Origin: Desulfovibrio sp.
GTDB lineage: Bacteria; Desulfobacterota; Desulfovibrionia; Desulfovibrionales; Desulfovibrionaceae
Assembly: GCA_028708195.1 (NCBI GenBank)
Contig: JAQVZK010000004.1
Span: forward strand, 1 to 21,663
Length of the DNA stretch: 21,663 bases
Reading direction: 5' to 3'
The notes beneath the pieces are model-generated. The model made no database searches and was not told the DNA's origin. It saw nothing but the letters and a program-made list of their open reading frames with translations. Shown piece by piece: positions 1 through 8,023 of this stretch (positions are counted from its first letter, which is position 1; the number at the start of each line of letters is the position of its first letter). The translations under genes and the position numbers were made by a program.

Positions 1-1149
1 CCCGCCACATCCACCCTCGGCGGGCGAAAACCCCACTATGTGAACACCAGCGGCCCGCGTATTGTGGGCAGGCACCCGGCCATAGCCCGGGTGCTGCAAC
101 TGGCGCGCCAGGTGGCCAGTTCCAAGGCCACGGTGCTTATTACCGGTGAATCGGGCACCGGCAAGGAAATGTTCGCCCGGTACCTGCACGCCATGAGCAA
201 GCGCGATGACAAGGCCTTTGTGGCTGTGAACTGCGCTGCCCTGCCCGAGCATCTGCTTGAAAGCGAGCTCTTTGGGCATGAAAAGGGCGCTTTTACCGGT
301 GCCATCGCCCGCAAACCCGGCAAATTTGAGCTGGCTGACGGCGGCACGCTGCTGCTGGACGAAATTTCTGAAATGGATATGGCCTTGCAGGCCAAGCTGT
401 TGCGTGTGCTTCAGGAGGGCGAGGTGGACCGCGTGGGCGGTACAGAAACGCTCAAGGTGGATGTGCGCGTACTGGCCACCACCAACCGCGACCTTGAAGA
501 CTGGGTCAAGCAGGGCAAATTTAGGCAGGACCTCTATTTCAGGCTCAACGTCATTCCCCTGCGTCTGCCCTCATTGCGCGAACGCGCCGATGACGTGCTT
601 GAGCTGGCCCATTTTTTTATGGATATGTATGTGCGCGAATACCAGTTGCCTCAGGCTGCCCTGTCTCAGAGCGCCGTTGACTGGCTGCGCGGCTATGATT
701 TCCCTGGCAACGTGCGCGAGTTACAGAATTTTATGGAGCGCGCCGTGCTTTTAGCCAACGGGCGCCCCATTGAGCCACGCCACTTTTTGCTGGAAAATGA
801 CGACTGGCCGCTGTTTGAAGAAGACGAGGCCGAACCTGCGCCCGGCGAGGTGCCTGTGGCTGCCGCAGAACTTGCTGGCACAAGGGCAAAGCAGGACAGT
901 GCGCGCGCATCCACCGACGCAGACCCGCACAACGGCCAGGACGCGGCCTACGCCGGGCTACAGGCGTCAGGACACGGTTCTGGCGGTGCTGTCATCCCCT
1001 TGCATGAAATGGAGCGTATAATGATACTCAAGGGGCTGGAGGCCACATCGGGCAACCGTACCCAGGCCGCCGATCTGTTGGGTATTTCTGTCCGCACCTT
1101 GCGCAACAAACTCAATGAATACCGTGCGGCGGGGCATCCCGTTGACTGA
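1..1149 (+). CDS. Sigma-54-dependent transcriptional activator, 5'-truncated (AAA+ and HTH domains)
   Basis: This is the C-terminal part of an NtrC-class enhancer-binding protein that remodels RNA polymerase-sigma-54 using ATP. The frame is open to base 1, so the N-terminal sensory or receiver domain lies outside the window; GTG at 40 falls in the linker and is unlikely to be the true start. Counting from base 1, Walker A GESGTGKE is at residues 49-56, the sigma-54-contacting GAFTGA loop at 96-101, Walker B LLLDE at 117-121, and a Fis-type HTH at about 337-382 ([11 protein letters not shown]). The 'RTLRNKL' HTH resembles FlrC/FleR-type flagellar regulators from memory, but no flagellar gene is visible, so I give no name. 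An acidic, Ala/Gly-rich linker of about 70 residues separates AAA+ from HTH, longer than usual. A perfect hairpin follows the TGA stop at 1147-1149. Confidence 0.9.
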   Translation, partial: PATSTLGGRKPHYVNTSGPRIVGRHPAIARVLQLARQVASSKATVLITGESGTGKEMFARYLHAMSKRDDKAFVAVNCAALPEHLLESELFGHEKGAFTGAIARKPGKFELADGGTLLLDEISEMDMALQAKLLRVLQEGEVDRVGGTETLKVDVRVLATTNRDLEDWVKQGKFRQDLYFRLNVIPLRLPSLRERADDVLELAHFFMDMYVREYQLPQAALSQSAVDWLRGYDFPGNVRELQNFMERAVLLANGRPIEPRHFLLENDDWPLFEEDEAEPAPGEVPVAAAELAGTRAKQDSARASTDADPHNGQDAAYAGLQASGHGSGGAVIPLHEMERIMILKGLEATSGNRTQAADLLGISVRTLRNKLNEYRAAGHPVD

Positions 1150-1192
1150 TGCGCCCCCTGGCGTACCAGGCGTCCCCTTTGGCGTAAAAATT

Positions 1193-1220
1193 AAGAAACC
1201 CCGGTCAACCGGGGTTTCTT
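1193..1220. terminator. Bidirectional intrinsic terminator between convergent genes
   Basis: A perfect 12-bp inverted repeat (AAGAAACCCCGG / CCGGGGTTTCTT) encloses a TCAA loop. The arms carry an A-rich 5' flank and a TTTCTT 3' end, so the structure can act on both strands. It lies 43 bp past the stop of the left-hand activator and 88 bp past the stop of the last gene of the minus-strand operon. The rest of 1150-1308 shows no gene. Confidence 0.8.
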
Positions 1221-1308
1221 GCTTCTGGCGAATCAGCGCCGCATCGATGCCGTATCCGCCAGTGCTTTCTTGGGTATGGGTTCAAAGGCAATGACAGGAT
1301 AAAAGGCT

Positions 1309-1986
1309 CTATCCGCCATTGTTAATGGTGCAGCGGGATTTTTTGAGTTTTTCATACAGCCAGGTGAAATTCAGGGTGGCGCTTTCCTGAATACGGCGCA
1401 GTTTTTCCAGGCCCTCGGCAGTAATTTTTTCGGCCATCACAGCCAGCTCTTCGGCTTCTTCGGCGTGTACGGCCACAAGGCCATCGTCATCAGCCACAAT
1501 TATGTCGCCGGGGTTTATGACCACATTACCGATACTGATGGGCACATTGATTTCGCCGCAGGTGTCTTTGTATGGGCCGTTGGGGGATATGGCGCGGGCG
1601 TATACAGGAAAGGGCAGCTCTTTAAGGGCACGGGCGTCCCGTACTGCCCCGTCGATAACAAAACCGGCCAGCCTGCGTTTCATGGCCAGATTGACCATAA
1701 TCTCGCCGCAGACCGCGCGTTCTTCATACGCGCCGCAAGACACCACGAGCACATCGCCGGGGCTGGCGTTGTCTACCGCGTAATAGAGCAGCAGGTTCTC
1801 GCTGGCAGGCAGGTTCACCGTATAGGCAGAACCAAGCATGCGGCTTGCGCCCAGAGGTTTGAGGGCGGAGGGCAGGGCGGCGTTACGGCCCAAAGCATCG
1901 CAGATGTCGGCAACAGCGAGGCACAAATACCGGTTTATGATTTCGGCTGGCAGACGGTCGAGATGACGGTTGATGGTAAAGCGCAC
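1309..1986 (-). CDS. RraA/HMG-CHA aldolase-family protein, last gene of the operon
   Basis: The product is about 225 aa and belongs to the RraA-like fold family, which includes 4-hydroxy-4-methyl-2-oxoglutarate/4-carboxy-4-hydroxy-2-oxoadipate aldolases with oxaloacetate decarboxylase side activity, and the RNase E regulator RraA. The family signature is visible: 'GEIMVNLAMKRRLAGFVIDG' followed by AVRD, with R116-D117 in the position of the metal/substrate-binding Arg-Asp pair, and 'ADDDGLVAV' near the C-terminus. I chose GTG at 1986 because AGGA lies 7 nt upstream and the N-terminus then matches the family; TTG at 2043 would add 19 residues. An enzymatic role on a 2-oxo acid from the operon is more likely than RNase E control given the neighbours, but the substrate is unknown. 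The older label 'demethylmenaquinone methyltransferase' for this family is misleading. Confidence 0.8.
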   Translation of the reverse strand: MRFTINRHLDRLPAEIINRYLCLAVADICDALGRNAALPSALKPLGASRMLGSAYTVNLPASENLLLYYAVDNASPGDVLVVSCGAYEERAVCGEIMVNLAMKRRLAGFVIDGAVRDARALKELPFPVYARAISPNGPYKDTCGEINVPISIGNVVINPGDIIVADDDGLVAVHAEEAEELAVMAEKITAEGLEKLRRIQESATLNFTWLYEKLKKSRCTINNGG

Positions 1987-2052
1987 CAGAGTATCCTGCT
2001 GATTTGTTAATGTTTTATTCGCCAGGTGGATTGTTGCACGCAACTGCCGGGC

Positions 2053-2100
2053 GCCTTGCGCAGTTTTGCCGCGCGGGCTTTATAAAAATTGGCGCAAGGC
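2053..2100 (-). repeat. Intercistronic inverted repeat between larA-like and rraA-like genes
   Basis: A perfect 9-bp inverted repeat (GCCTTGCGC at 2053-2061, GCGCAAGGC at 2092-2100) brackets a 30-nt loop with its own GC-rich palindrome. It sits in the 154-bp gap between the larA-like stop (2141) and the rraA-like GTG start (1986). It may stabilise or process the mRNA; it lacks a T-run typical of a terminator. Confidence 0.45.
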
Positions 2101-2140
2101 AGATAAATCCTTTCAGGGTAAGGCACTGTGAAAAATAAGC

Positions 2141-3391
2141 TTAGGCGCTGTAAAAAAATGTGGAATTGGCGTGAGTGAGAATGGCCAGCGACGCACCGGG
2201 GCGCTCCTGTATCCATCTGTCCAGCGTGGCTTGAGCATCGGCTTTTTTCAGCAGACATTTAGCCACGTCTGCGTCTGAAAGAGCGGAGTGAAGCACAAGT
2301 TCGTGCGAGGCAGCCACCCGCGCAAACAGGAAAGCCTTGTGCGCGCCCATTTTGAATTCACGTTGCGCAAAGTCATGCAGCAATGAATTATGGTCTTTAA
2401 AAAGCTTCACATAGTCTTCGTATCTGTCATCCCCAATGCCTTCGGAGCATTCAGCAACCAGCAGTATTTTGCCACCAGGAGCAACAATGTGGCGTGCCGG
2501 ATCCAGAGCTTTTTGCGCCTGGTAGAGGCAAATGTCCTTTGGGGCTCCCCCGCAGGAAGCAACAACAATGTCATAGTTTTTCGTCTGTTTTAGACCGTAG
2601 AGGTTGCGAGTCTCCCGCGAGGCGGAGCGCATGACCTTTTGTGGGTCGCCAACAAAAATGGCAGCTATCTTTTTGTCTGGGGTCAGAGCAACATTGACAG
2701 CCAGATTAACGCCAGCAATGGCACCGGCCTCATTGAGGTCCTCCCGAACCGGGTTTCCTTCAAGATTGCCCGCATAGGCTCCGACTGACTGCAGCATACT
2801 GTGATTTTTGGCTATCATGGCTGTTGAGGCACAACCAATGACCACCCCTTTTGCCCCACCAGTAAAACCGGCAAACTGATGGGCATCTACCATGCCCATG
2901 ACAATTTTAAGTTCTGCGTCAGCATAGGCTGCGTTGATTTCTACCGGCGTGCCACGGCTGGTCACGCCCATAACCCGCATGGGTGAGTTTTGCGCATCGT
3001 GGCTAACCACCCTGCAACCGCAGAGGTCTTGCGGCAGAATACGGTCCAGCTGGGCCTGATCTGGTGCTTCATGCAGTCCGCCGCCAACGACGATGCGTAC
3101 TGCACTGTGGTTCAGGTCAGGAAAGGTGGAAAATATTTTTTCCAACAATACAGGCAGCAGCAGTTTTATGGGGAAAGGCCGCGTTTCATCCGGTAACGCA
3201 ATGGCAATGGATTTAGGAGCGGCCATATCCCCCAGGCGCGGGCAGCCCTCCGGCATGTCCAGGGCTCCGATAAACGCGGCAGTCGGGTTGGCAAGAGGAG
3301 GTACCTGCCGCGGAGTAAAGACATCAACAGGAAGAGTGTCCGGCAGATGAACGTTTATACTGCCCGTGCCATATTTGACGGTATGAAGCAT
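2141..3391 (-). CDS. LarA-family nickel-pincer 2-hydroxyacid racemase/epimerase (DUF2088)
   Basis: The 416-aa product matches the lactate racemase LarA family, whose members invert C2 of 2-hydroxyacids by hydride transfer to a nickel-pincer nucleotide bound covalently to a Lys. Visible residues line up with Lactobacillus LarA (D72, R75, H108, H174, K184, H200, recalled): D68-x-x-R71 in 'LPDETRPFP', H107 in 'GLHEAP', H171 and K181 in 'DAHQFAGFTGGAKG', and H197 in 'KNHS'. The active site therefore looks intact. ATG at 3391 is preferred because AAGGTGGA lies just upstream; GTG at 3403 has a poorer site. The gene sits between the transporter and the rraA-like gene in an operon with a UxaA-family lyase, so a role in interconverting substrate stereoisomers is inferred. 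The cofactor-building larB, larC and larE are not in the window. Confidence 0.85.
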   Translation of the reverse strand: MLHTVKYGTGSINVHLPDTLPVDVFTPRQVPPLANPTAAFIGALDMPEGCPRLGDMAAPKSIAIALPDETRPFPIKLLLPVLLEKIFSTFPDLNHSAVRIVVGGGLHEAPDQAQLDRILPQDLCGCRVVSHDAQNSPMRVMGVTSRGTPVEINAAYADAELKIVMGMVDAHQFAGFTGGAKGVVIGCASTAMIAKNHSMLQSVGAYAGNLEGNPVREDLNEAGAIAGVNLAVNVALTPDKKIAAIFVGDPQKVMRSASRETRNLYGLKQTKNYDIVVASCGGAPKDICLYQAQKALDPARHIVAPGGKILLVAECSEGIGDDRYEDYVKLFKDHNSLLHDFAQREFKMGAHKAFLFARVAASHELVLHSALSDADVAKCLLKKADAQATLDRWIQERPGASLAILTHANSTFFYSA

Positions 3392-3405
3392 GAATATATC
3401 CACCT

Positions 3406-3433
3406 TGCCATCCGGCCCAAGGGCCGGATGGCA
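3406..3433 (-). repeat. Intercistronic hairpin upstream of the larA-like gene
   Basis: A perfect 13-bp inverted repeat (TGCCATCCGGCCC / GGGCCGGATGGCA) has a 2-nt centre. It lies 40 bp after the tctB stop and immediately 5' of the larA-like ribosome-binding site. No T-run follows on the minus strand, so it is more likely an mRNA stabiliser or translation-control hairpin than a full terminator. Confidence 0.6.
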
Positions 3434-3473
3434 TTTCTGGCTGGTGATTGCGAAAACGCTGTGTCCCTAAAAC

Positions 3474-3932
3474 CTAAAACAACAAGCCAGTGGGGGTCGG
3501 AACATTGAGCAGTTTCACAAAGCTTACCCAGAGGATCGCGCAGAATATAACACTGTATAGTACGCTGATCTTGGCCAGGCGGCCCATGCCGTGCGATTTG
3601 TCTCCAAGTACCAGGGACGCGCAGACAATGAAGAGAAAGGTACTGCTGAAGAACCCCAGCGCCATAATAAGCAACGCGTAAATCAGAGAAAAGAGAGCGA
3701 TAGTGCCGACTTTTCTCCAGGCAACGGGTTCGTCGTCACAAGCACTGGTTTCCTGGCGGCGCGTGTAAAGACCCTTGGCAACAAACCAGAGACCGCCAAG
3801 GGCAACAACCACGAGCAAAGCTTGAGGAAATACAAGGCTCACGCCTTCAAGATCGCCCATCTGTGCTGTAAATAACAGGCTGATGAGCAGAAAGCACAGC
3901 CCACACAAAAAATCCATTGTGCTTTTACGCAT
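3474..3932 (-). CDS. tctB: Tripartite tricarboxylate transporter, small membrane subunit TctB
   Basis: The 152-aa product is a short integral membrane protein with about four hydrophobic segments ('FLCGLCFLLISLLF', 'ALLVVVALGGLWFVA', 'IALFSLIYALLIMALGF', 'VLYSVIFCAILWVSFV') and a charged loop after the second. Size and pattern match the TctB/DUF1468 subunit of TTT importers, the small partner of TctA. ATG at 3932 has GAGGAG 7 nt upstream and overlaps the 3' end of tctA by 8 bp, indicating translational coupling; an upstream extension to 3995 would run far into tctA and is not needed. The gene order C-A-B differs from the common C-B-A. Identification rests strongly on the neighbouring TctA and TctC. 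Confidence 0.88.
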   Translation of the reverse strand: MRKSTMDFLCGLCFLLISLLFTAQMGDLEGVSLVFPQALLVVVALGGLWFVAKGLYTRRQETSACDDEPVAWRKVGTIALFSLIYALLIMALGFFSSTFLFIVCASLVLGDKSHGMGRLAKISVLYSVIFCAILWVSFVKLLNVPTPTGLLF

Positions 3933-5484
3933 TGTTTGACTCCTCTTCCTTACGTTCAGAGTCGCACAGGCATTTGGCTTGGCGTTCCTGTTCACGCAAT
4001 TTCTTCAGATGCAGCAGATAGGGGGTGGCCAAGGAAAGGGCGAGAGCAAAAATAAGCACCTGGCTGATGGTGCTGCCGAACATGATGGCAGGCAACCCGC
4101 CTTCAACAGAGTGAGCGAGGTCAAGGCATTTGCCCAGATTTTCTTCAATCATGGGGCCAAGTATGACGCCAAGAGCCATAGCACCCGTGTCCATGCCCAG
4201 TTTGCCGCCAAAGAAGCCCACGAAACCGAAAACGGCAACGACCCAAATGTCTACGATACTGTTGGAAATGGCATACGCGCCTATGAAGGACAAAACCACA
4301 ATACTGATCGCCACAAAAGTCAGGCGGATCGTCAGTAATTTTGCCATACAGCGGCACAACAAAAAACCGATGGGAATCATCAGCAGGTTCACGGCAAACT
4401 GGGAGAAAATGAACGTATAGGCCAGTTCACCTGTGGCAGTGAAAATTTTGAATCCGGGCTGGATGCCGTGGGCCATGAGCGCGCCAAGAATGACGGCCGC
4501 CACGGCGCTGCCGGGAATGCCAAGCGTAAGCATCGGGATGAGCGATCCACCGATAACGGCGTTATTGGCGCACTCGGAGGCAGCAACGCCTTCAATGCAG
4601 CCTTTGCCATACTTGGAAGGATCTTTGGACCAGCGTTTGCTTTCATTATAGGATATAATTGAAGCTATCTCTCCGCCAGCACCAGGGAGCATGCCTACCC
4701 AGGTGCCGATAATTGAAGACCGGAGCAGAACCTTTTTGCATCTGGTCGCAAGATAGGTAGTCACTTTGCCGAATGTGCCCTTGCGGGGATTGTATTCGGC
4801 AACAAAGGTCTTGTCTGTCCCAATAAGGTACAGCACCTGTGAGAAGGAAAACAGGCCAATCATACAGGGGATTACGGAAATGCCCTGCATGAGGGAATAG
4901 CTGCCGAAGGTAAAGCGCGGAACACCAACGTTGGGGTCAATGCCGACCGTGGAGATAAGCAGGCCAATGGCGCCGGAGACAATACCCTTGCCCACATTTC
5001 CGGGGCTCATGACAGCAATGGTACTGAGGCCGAAAAGGCAGAGCCAAAAGTTTTCCGGGCCACCGAACTGGAGCGCAAACCGGGCCAGAGAGCCAGCCAG
5101 GAAAAGCAAAAAGAAAACACCAACAATGCCGCCAAAAGCGGAGGAAAGCAGGGATGTGTAAAGGGCTGAGTCGGCCTCGCCTTTTTTGGTGAGCGGCCAG
5201 CCGTCAAAAGTTGTAGCAACGGACGAAGGCGTGCCAGGCGTGCAGATGAGTACAGCCGAGTTTGCACCTCCGTAGATGGCGCCTACGTAGATGGCGCCCA
5301 GCATCACAAGCCCTGAGGTAGGGTTCATGGCAAAGGTAGCCGGTACCATGAGGGCCACACCCATAGTTGCCGACAGGCCAGGCAGAGCGCCAATAACAAT
5401 GCCGCCAGTAAGGCCTGCGATCATGAGAAAAATATTCAGGGGGTCAATTAAGTTGAGCAGTGATGGAACAATAAACTCGGTCAT
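3925..5484 (-). CDS. tctA: Tripartite tricarboxylate transporter, large permease TctA
   Basis: The 519-aa product is the large membrane subunit of a TTT-family secondary importer for carboxylates. It shows about twelve hydrophobic segments and recognisable family stretches: 'GALPGLSATMGVALMVP' near residue 33, 'GMLPGAGGEIASIISYNESK' in the middle, then 'EGVAASECANNAVIGGSLIP' and 'LTLGIPGSAVAAVILGAL'. The C-terminal tail of about 25 residues is hydrophilic and cytoplasmic (ERKEEESNNA). ATG at 5484 has AAGGAG 7 nt upstream. It follows tctC by 49 bp and overlaps tctB. Substrates of this family cannot be read from sequence; a TTT system has been assigned to sulfolactate uptake in other bacteria (SlcHFG, recalled), which suits the suyAB-like genes upstream. 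Confidence 0.96.
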   Translation of the reverse strand: MTEFIVPSLLNLIDPLNIFLMIAGLTGGIVIGALPGLSATMGVALMVPATFAMNPTSGLVMLGAIYVGAIYGGANSAVLICTPGTPSSVATTFDGWPLTKKGEADSALYTSLLSSAFGGIVGVFFLLFLAGSLARFALQFGGPENFWLCLFGLSTIAVMSPGNVGKGIVSGAIGLLISTVGIDPNVGVPRFTFGSYSLMQGISVIPCMIGLFSFSQVLYLIGTDKTFVAEYNPRKGTFGKVTTYLATRCKKVLLRSSIIGTWVGMLPGAGGEIASIISYNESKRWSKDPSKYGKGCIEGVAASECANNAVIGGSLIPMLTLGIPGSAVAAVILGALMAHGIQPGFKIFTATGELAYTFIFSQFAVNLLMIPIGFLLCRCMAKLLTIRLTFVAISIVVLSFIGAYAISNSIVDIWVVAVFGFVGFFGGKLGMDTGAMALGVILGPMIEENLGKCLDLAHSVEGGLPAIMFGSTISQVLIFALALSLATPYLLHLKKLREQERQAKCLCDSERKEEESNNA

Positions 5485-5502
5485 CTGCGTCTCCTTGGGC
5501 TT

Positions 5503-5525
5503 GGGGCGAAAAGACTCTTCGCCCC
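5503..5525 (-). repeat. Intercistronic hairpin between tctC and tctA
   Basis: An 8-bp perfect inverted repeat (GGGGCGAA / TTCGCCCC) with a 7-nt loop occupies most of the 49-bp tctC-tctA gap, just before the tctA ribosome-binding site. It has no T-run. It may protect the upstream tctC message from 3' decay and allow more binding protein than permease to be made. Confidence 0.5.
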
Positions 5526-5533
5526 ACCCCGGG

Positions 5534-6496
5534 TTATTTCAGAAGGCCAAACTCATCAAGGGTTTTCTGGGCCTTGACTTGCTGCTTATCAATGTAGGCC
5601 TTGGTGGCAGCGCCATCAAGATACTCCGCAGGCTGGCCGGCTTTCTTCATGTCTGCACGATAGTCTGGGTCATTGCATATTTTTTTAAATATTTCTTGCA
5701 GGTACTCAAGATCCTTGGCGGGAATACCCTTGGGCGCGGCGAAAACACGACGGATATCGGATACAAGATCAATATTCTGTTCGCGCAGGGTGGGAACGTC
5801 GGGCAGAAAATCATTACGGGTCTCACCAGCGACGTTGAGAACCTTGAATTCTTCAATGGAGCGCATCACGTCATTGATGTTGCCAAAGATAAGATCAACT
5901 TCGCCGCCAAGTAAGGCCGCGTTCTGGTCAGCCGCACCTTTATAGAAAACGCGGCTTAATTTTACATCCGGGAAAAGCTTGTTGAATTCAAGAAACATCA
6001 GATGGTGACCACTAAGGGGTCCAACAAGGCCAACTTTAAGCTTATTGGGATTGACCTTGGCATAATCGATAATTTCAGAAAATGAGTTGAACTTGCTGGA
6101 ATTAAGAACAACGACACACTGGGGGTCGTTGACGACCTGCGCTATGTAGTCAAAACTGTCAGGATTGAATGAAGCCCGTTGCGCAAGAGATTGCAAAGAA
6201 AGGTGCGGGACGTTGAGGCCGCCGATGGTATATCCATCGGGTTTGGCCTTGGCCAATTCAGTAAAACCAATGATGCCGCCGGCACCTGGTTTATAGATGA
6301 ACACCCAAGGTTCACTGGAGTATTTGTTCCAGTATTTCTGCATGATCCGGGCCTGAACATCGCTGGAACCGCCTGCGGTAAAGGCGATAACCATATTGAT
6401 GGGCTTTTCGGGATATGCTGCAAATACTGGCGCGGCTGCGGACAAGATCAGGGTTACTACAAAGATAAGGCTGGGCAGAGCAGTCTTTATTCTCAT
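5534..6496 (-). CDS. tctC: Tripartite tricarboxylate transporter, periplasmic substrate-binding protein TctC
   Basis: The 320-aa product is a Bug/TctC-type periplasmic binding protein. It starts with a Sec signal peptide (basic MRIK, hydrophobic core 7-22, likely cleavage after A26 in PVFA-AYP; no lipobox Cys). The mature part opens with 'YPEKPINMVIAFTAGGSSD', the canonical TctC ligand-loop motif, followed by 'KPGAGGIIGFTELAKAKPDG', the second family signature. 'LLGGEVDLIFGN' and 'VPTLREQ' further support the call. ATG at 6496 has AGGAG 6 nt upstream. It lies directly after the enzyme pair and before tctA/tctB, separated from the enzymes by a strong hairpin. It would capture the operon's hydroxyacid substrate in the periplasm and hand it to TctAB. 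Ligand identity is inferred from context only. Confidence 0.96.
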   Translation of the reverse strand: MRIKTALPSLIFVVTLILSAAAPVFAAYPEKPINMVIAFTAGGSSDVQARIMQKYWNKYSSEPWVFIYKPGAGGIIGFTELAKAKPDGYTIGGLNVPHLSLQSLAQRASFNPDSFDYIAQVVNDPQCVVVLNSSKFNSFSEIIDYAKVNPNKLKVGLVGPLSGHHLMFLEFNKLFPDVKLSRVFYKGAADQNAALLGGEVDLIFGNINDVMRSIEEFKVLNVAGETRNDFLPDVPTLREQNIDLVSDIRRVFAAPKGIPAKDLEYLQEIFKKICNDPDYRADMKKAGQPAEYLDGAATKAYIDKQQVKAQKTLDEFGLLK

Positions 6497-6533
6497 ATAA
6501 GTCTCCTATTTAGTCTGCATGCGGTAATGACGA

Positions 6534-6567
6534 GTTTTAGGAAAGGGCCGAAGCCCTTTCCTAAAAC
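6534..6567 (-). terminator. Strong intercistronic hairpin (partial terminator or mRNA stabiliser) after the suyB-like gene
   Basis: A perfect 15-bp inverted repeat (GTTTTAGGAAAGGGC / GCCCTTTCCTAAAAC) lies 6 bp after the suyB-like stop and 37 bp before tctC. On the transcribed strand the loop is UUCG closed by a C-G pair, an exceptionally stable tetraloop. There is no T-run after the stem on the minus strand, so readthrough is expected. It probably raises the ratio of enzyme to transporter message. Confidence 0.65.
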
Positions 6568-6573
6568 ATAGTG

Positions 6574-7734
6574 TTACGCGCTTTCGTACAGGCGGGTCAT
6601 GATAAATTCACGGTGGCCCAGTGTTTCAGCCGAGGTGTTACGGCCGTTGCAGGTACGAACGAGCATTTCAAGCAGCATGTCGCCAGCTTGATCCATTGTG
6701 ATTTCGCGGCGCAGAATGCCGGACACGTCCACATCGATATGTTCGTTCATGGTGCGCACCGTGCGCGGGTTGGCCGAAAGCTTGATCACGGGCAGGATGG
6801 GGTTGCCGATGATGTTGCCCTGGCCGGTGGGGAAGAAGTGGGCCACAAATCCTGAAGCAGCGCACAGGGTGACCATTTCGGCTGCTGCGGAAGAGGAGTC
6901 CATAAACCACAGGCCGGGGCCGGTGGGGATTTCGCCCTTGTCGAGGCAGCCGATGACCGGAGCCTTGCGGCCGATCTTCTGGATGTTGCCAAGAGCCTTT
7001 TCTTCGATGGTGGTCAGGCCGCCTTCGATGTTGCCCTTGGTGGGCTGGGAGTCGCAAAGGTCGTCGGTCTTGTGGTCGTCCACCACCTTGGCGTAGCGGT
7101 CAAAGAAGAACTTGAATTTGGCGCGCACGTCTTCGTTGACGCAGCGTTCCATAACGAGGTGTTCGCCGCCGGTGATTTCGGTGGTTTCACCGAACAGGGT
7201 GGTGGCGCCAGCTTCCCAAAGCTTGTCAAAGGCGTTGCCAACGGTGGGGTTGCCGGCAATACCCGATGTGGTGTCGGATTCGCCGCACTTGGTAGAAACC
7301 CACAGTTCGTCAATGGTGCATTCGGTACGCTGCTGTTCGGTGGCGTAGTGGACAAATTCTTTGGCCTTGAGGGAGGCGGCGCGGATGGTCTCCAGGTCGC
7401 CGTGCTGTTCAATGCCAAAGCCCACGACAGGTTTGCCAGTTTTGGCAATACCGTCAACAACGCGCTGCGTCCACACAGGCTCGATGCCGATAACGACAAC
7501 GGCGGCCACGTTGGGGTTGCTGCCCACGCCGATAAGGGTGCGGAAGTGCAGGTCGAGGTCTTCACCAAACTGCAGGCGGCCATAGGCGTGGGGAAGGGCC
7601 ATAGTGCCCTTGATGTTGTTGGAAACGGCTTCACAAGCAGCGTTGGAAAGGTCGTCCAGAGGCAGAATGATCACGTGATTACGAATGCCCACGCGGCCAT
7701 TCTCGCGGCGGTAGCCCATAATTGTATTGTTCAT
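6574..7734 (-). CDS. suyB: UxaA-family lyase large subunit, probable (2R)-sulfolactate sulfo-lyase subunit beta
   Basis: The 386-aa product is the large subunit of a UxaA (altronate/galactarate dehydratase) family enzyme. I favour SuyB, which with SuyA splits (R)-3-sulfolactate into pyruvate and sulfite. Support: length near the 388 aa I recall for SuyB, a separately encoded small subunit, and wording recalled from SuyB such as '[18 protein letters not shown]', '[19 protein letters not shown]' and '[19 protein letters not shown]'. The metal-site motif reads KCGESD (149-154), whereas E. coli UxaA has CGGSD (recalled). No hexuronate genes (uxaB, uxaC, kdgK) lie nearby, which argues against altronate. 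ATG at 7734 has AGAGGTGG 7 nt upstream and starts 4 bp after the small-subunit stop; an upstream start at 7785 would overlap the small-subunit gene. The general alternative is dehydration of a sugar acid. Confidence 0.72.
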   Translation of the reverse strand: MNNTIMGYRRENGRVGIRNHVIILPLDDLSNAACEAVSNNIKGTMALPHAYGRLQFGEDLDLHFRTLIGVGSNPNVAAVVVIGIEPVWTQRVVDGIAKTGKPVVGFGIEQHGDLETIRAASLKAKEFVHYATEQQRTECTIDELWVSTKCGESDTTSGIAGNPTVGNAFDKLWEAGATTLFGETTEITGGEHLVMERCVNEDVRAKFKFFFDRYAKVVDDHKTDDLCDSQPTKGNIEGGLTTIEEKALGNIQKIGRKAPVIGCLDKGEIPTGPGLWFMDSSSAAAEMVTLCAASGFVAHFFPTGQGNIIGNPILPVIKLSANPRTVRTMNEHIDVDVSGILRREITMDQAGDMLLEMLVRTCNGRNTSAETLGHREFIMTRLYESA

Positions 7735-7738
7735 TGGT

Positions 7739-8023
7739 TTACCACCTCTTGGTTTTGACGTTGTGCACATGCAGGTGTTCGCCACGCTTGATGGGCTTGA
7801 TCACCTTGCCGATGTCGGTGCCGTATTTGATAACGGTGTCGCCTTCAGCAAGATCCTGAAGAGCGATTTTGTGACCGATCGGAATGTCATTCAGGGGTTC
7901 AAACACCAGCGTGGTGTCGCCGTCCATTACCCAGCCGTTAAGCTGTTCGCCTTTCTTGACGCCTTCAACCACGACCACGCCAACGCTGTCGCCGGGTTCA
8001 TGCACCACGAAGTGGGTTGTCAT
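7739..8023 (-). CDS. suyA: UxaA-family small (SAF-domain) subunit, probable (2R)-sulfolactate sulfo-lyase subunit alpha
   Basis: This 94-aa protein is a stand-alone SAF domain equivalent to the N-terminal part of E. coli altronate dehydratase. The family's '[22 protein letters not shown]' region (residues about 49-70) and the closing '[14 protein letters not shown]' are clear; the KTKRW ending is what I recall of SuyA rather than UxaA. It forms the complex with the large subunit encoded 4 bp downstream. ATG at 8023 has AAGGAG about 7 nt upstream. It is the first gene of the seven-gene operon, about 175 nt downstream of the predicted sigma-54 transcription start. In a sulfite reducer the released sulfite could be respired and the pyruvate used as electron donor; that is inference. 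Confidence 0.72.
   Translation of the reverse strand: MTTHFVVHEPGDSVGVVVVEGVKKGEQLNGWVMDGDTTLVFEPLNDIPIGHKIALQDLAEGDTVIKYGTDIGKVIKPIKRGEHLHVHNVKTKRW

Noticed and set aside
1465..2010. 181-codon plus-strand frame opposite the rraA-like gene
   Set aside because: It is a shadow frame; the minus-strand RraA signature covers it.
6574..8023. Annotation of the enzyme pair simply as altronate dehydratase (UxaA)
   Set aside because: No hexuronate pathway genes are nearby, the subunits are split, and motifs (KCGESD, KTKRW end) fit the SuyAB branch better from memory. Kept as the main alternative.
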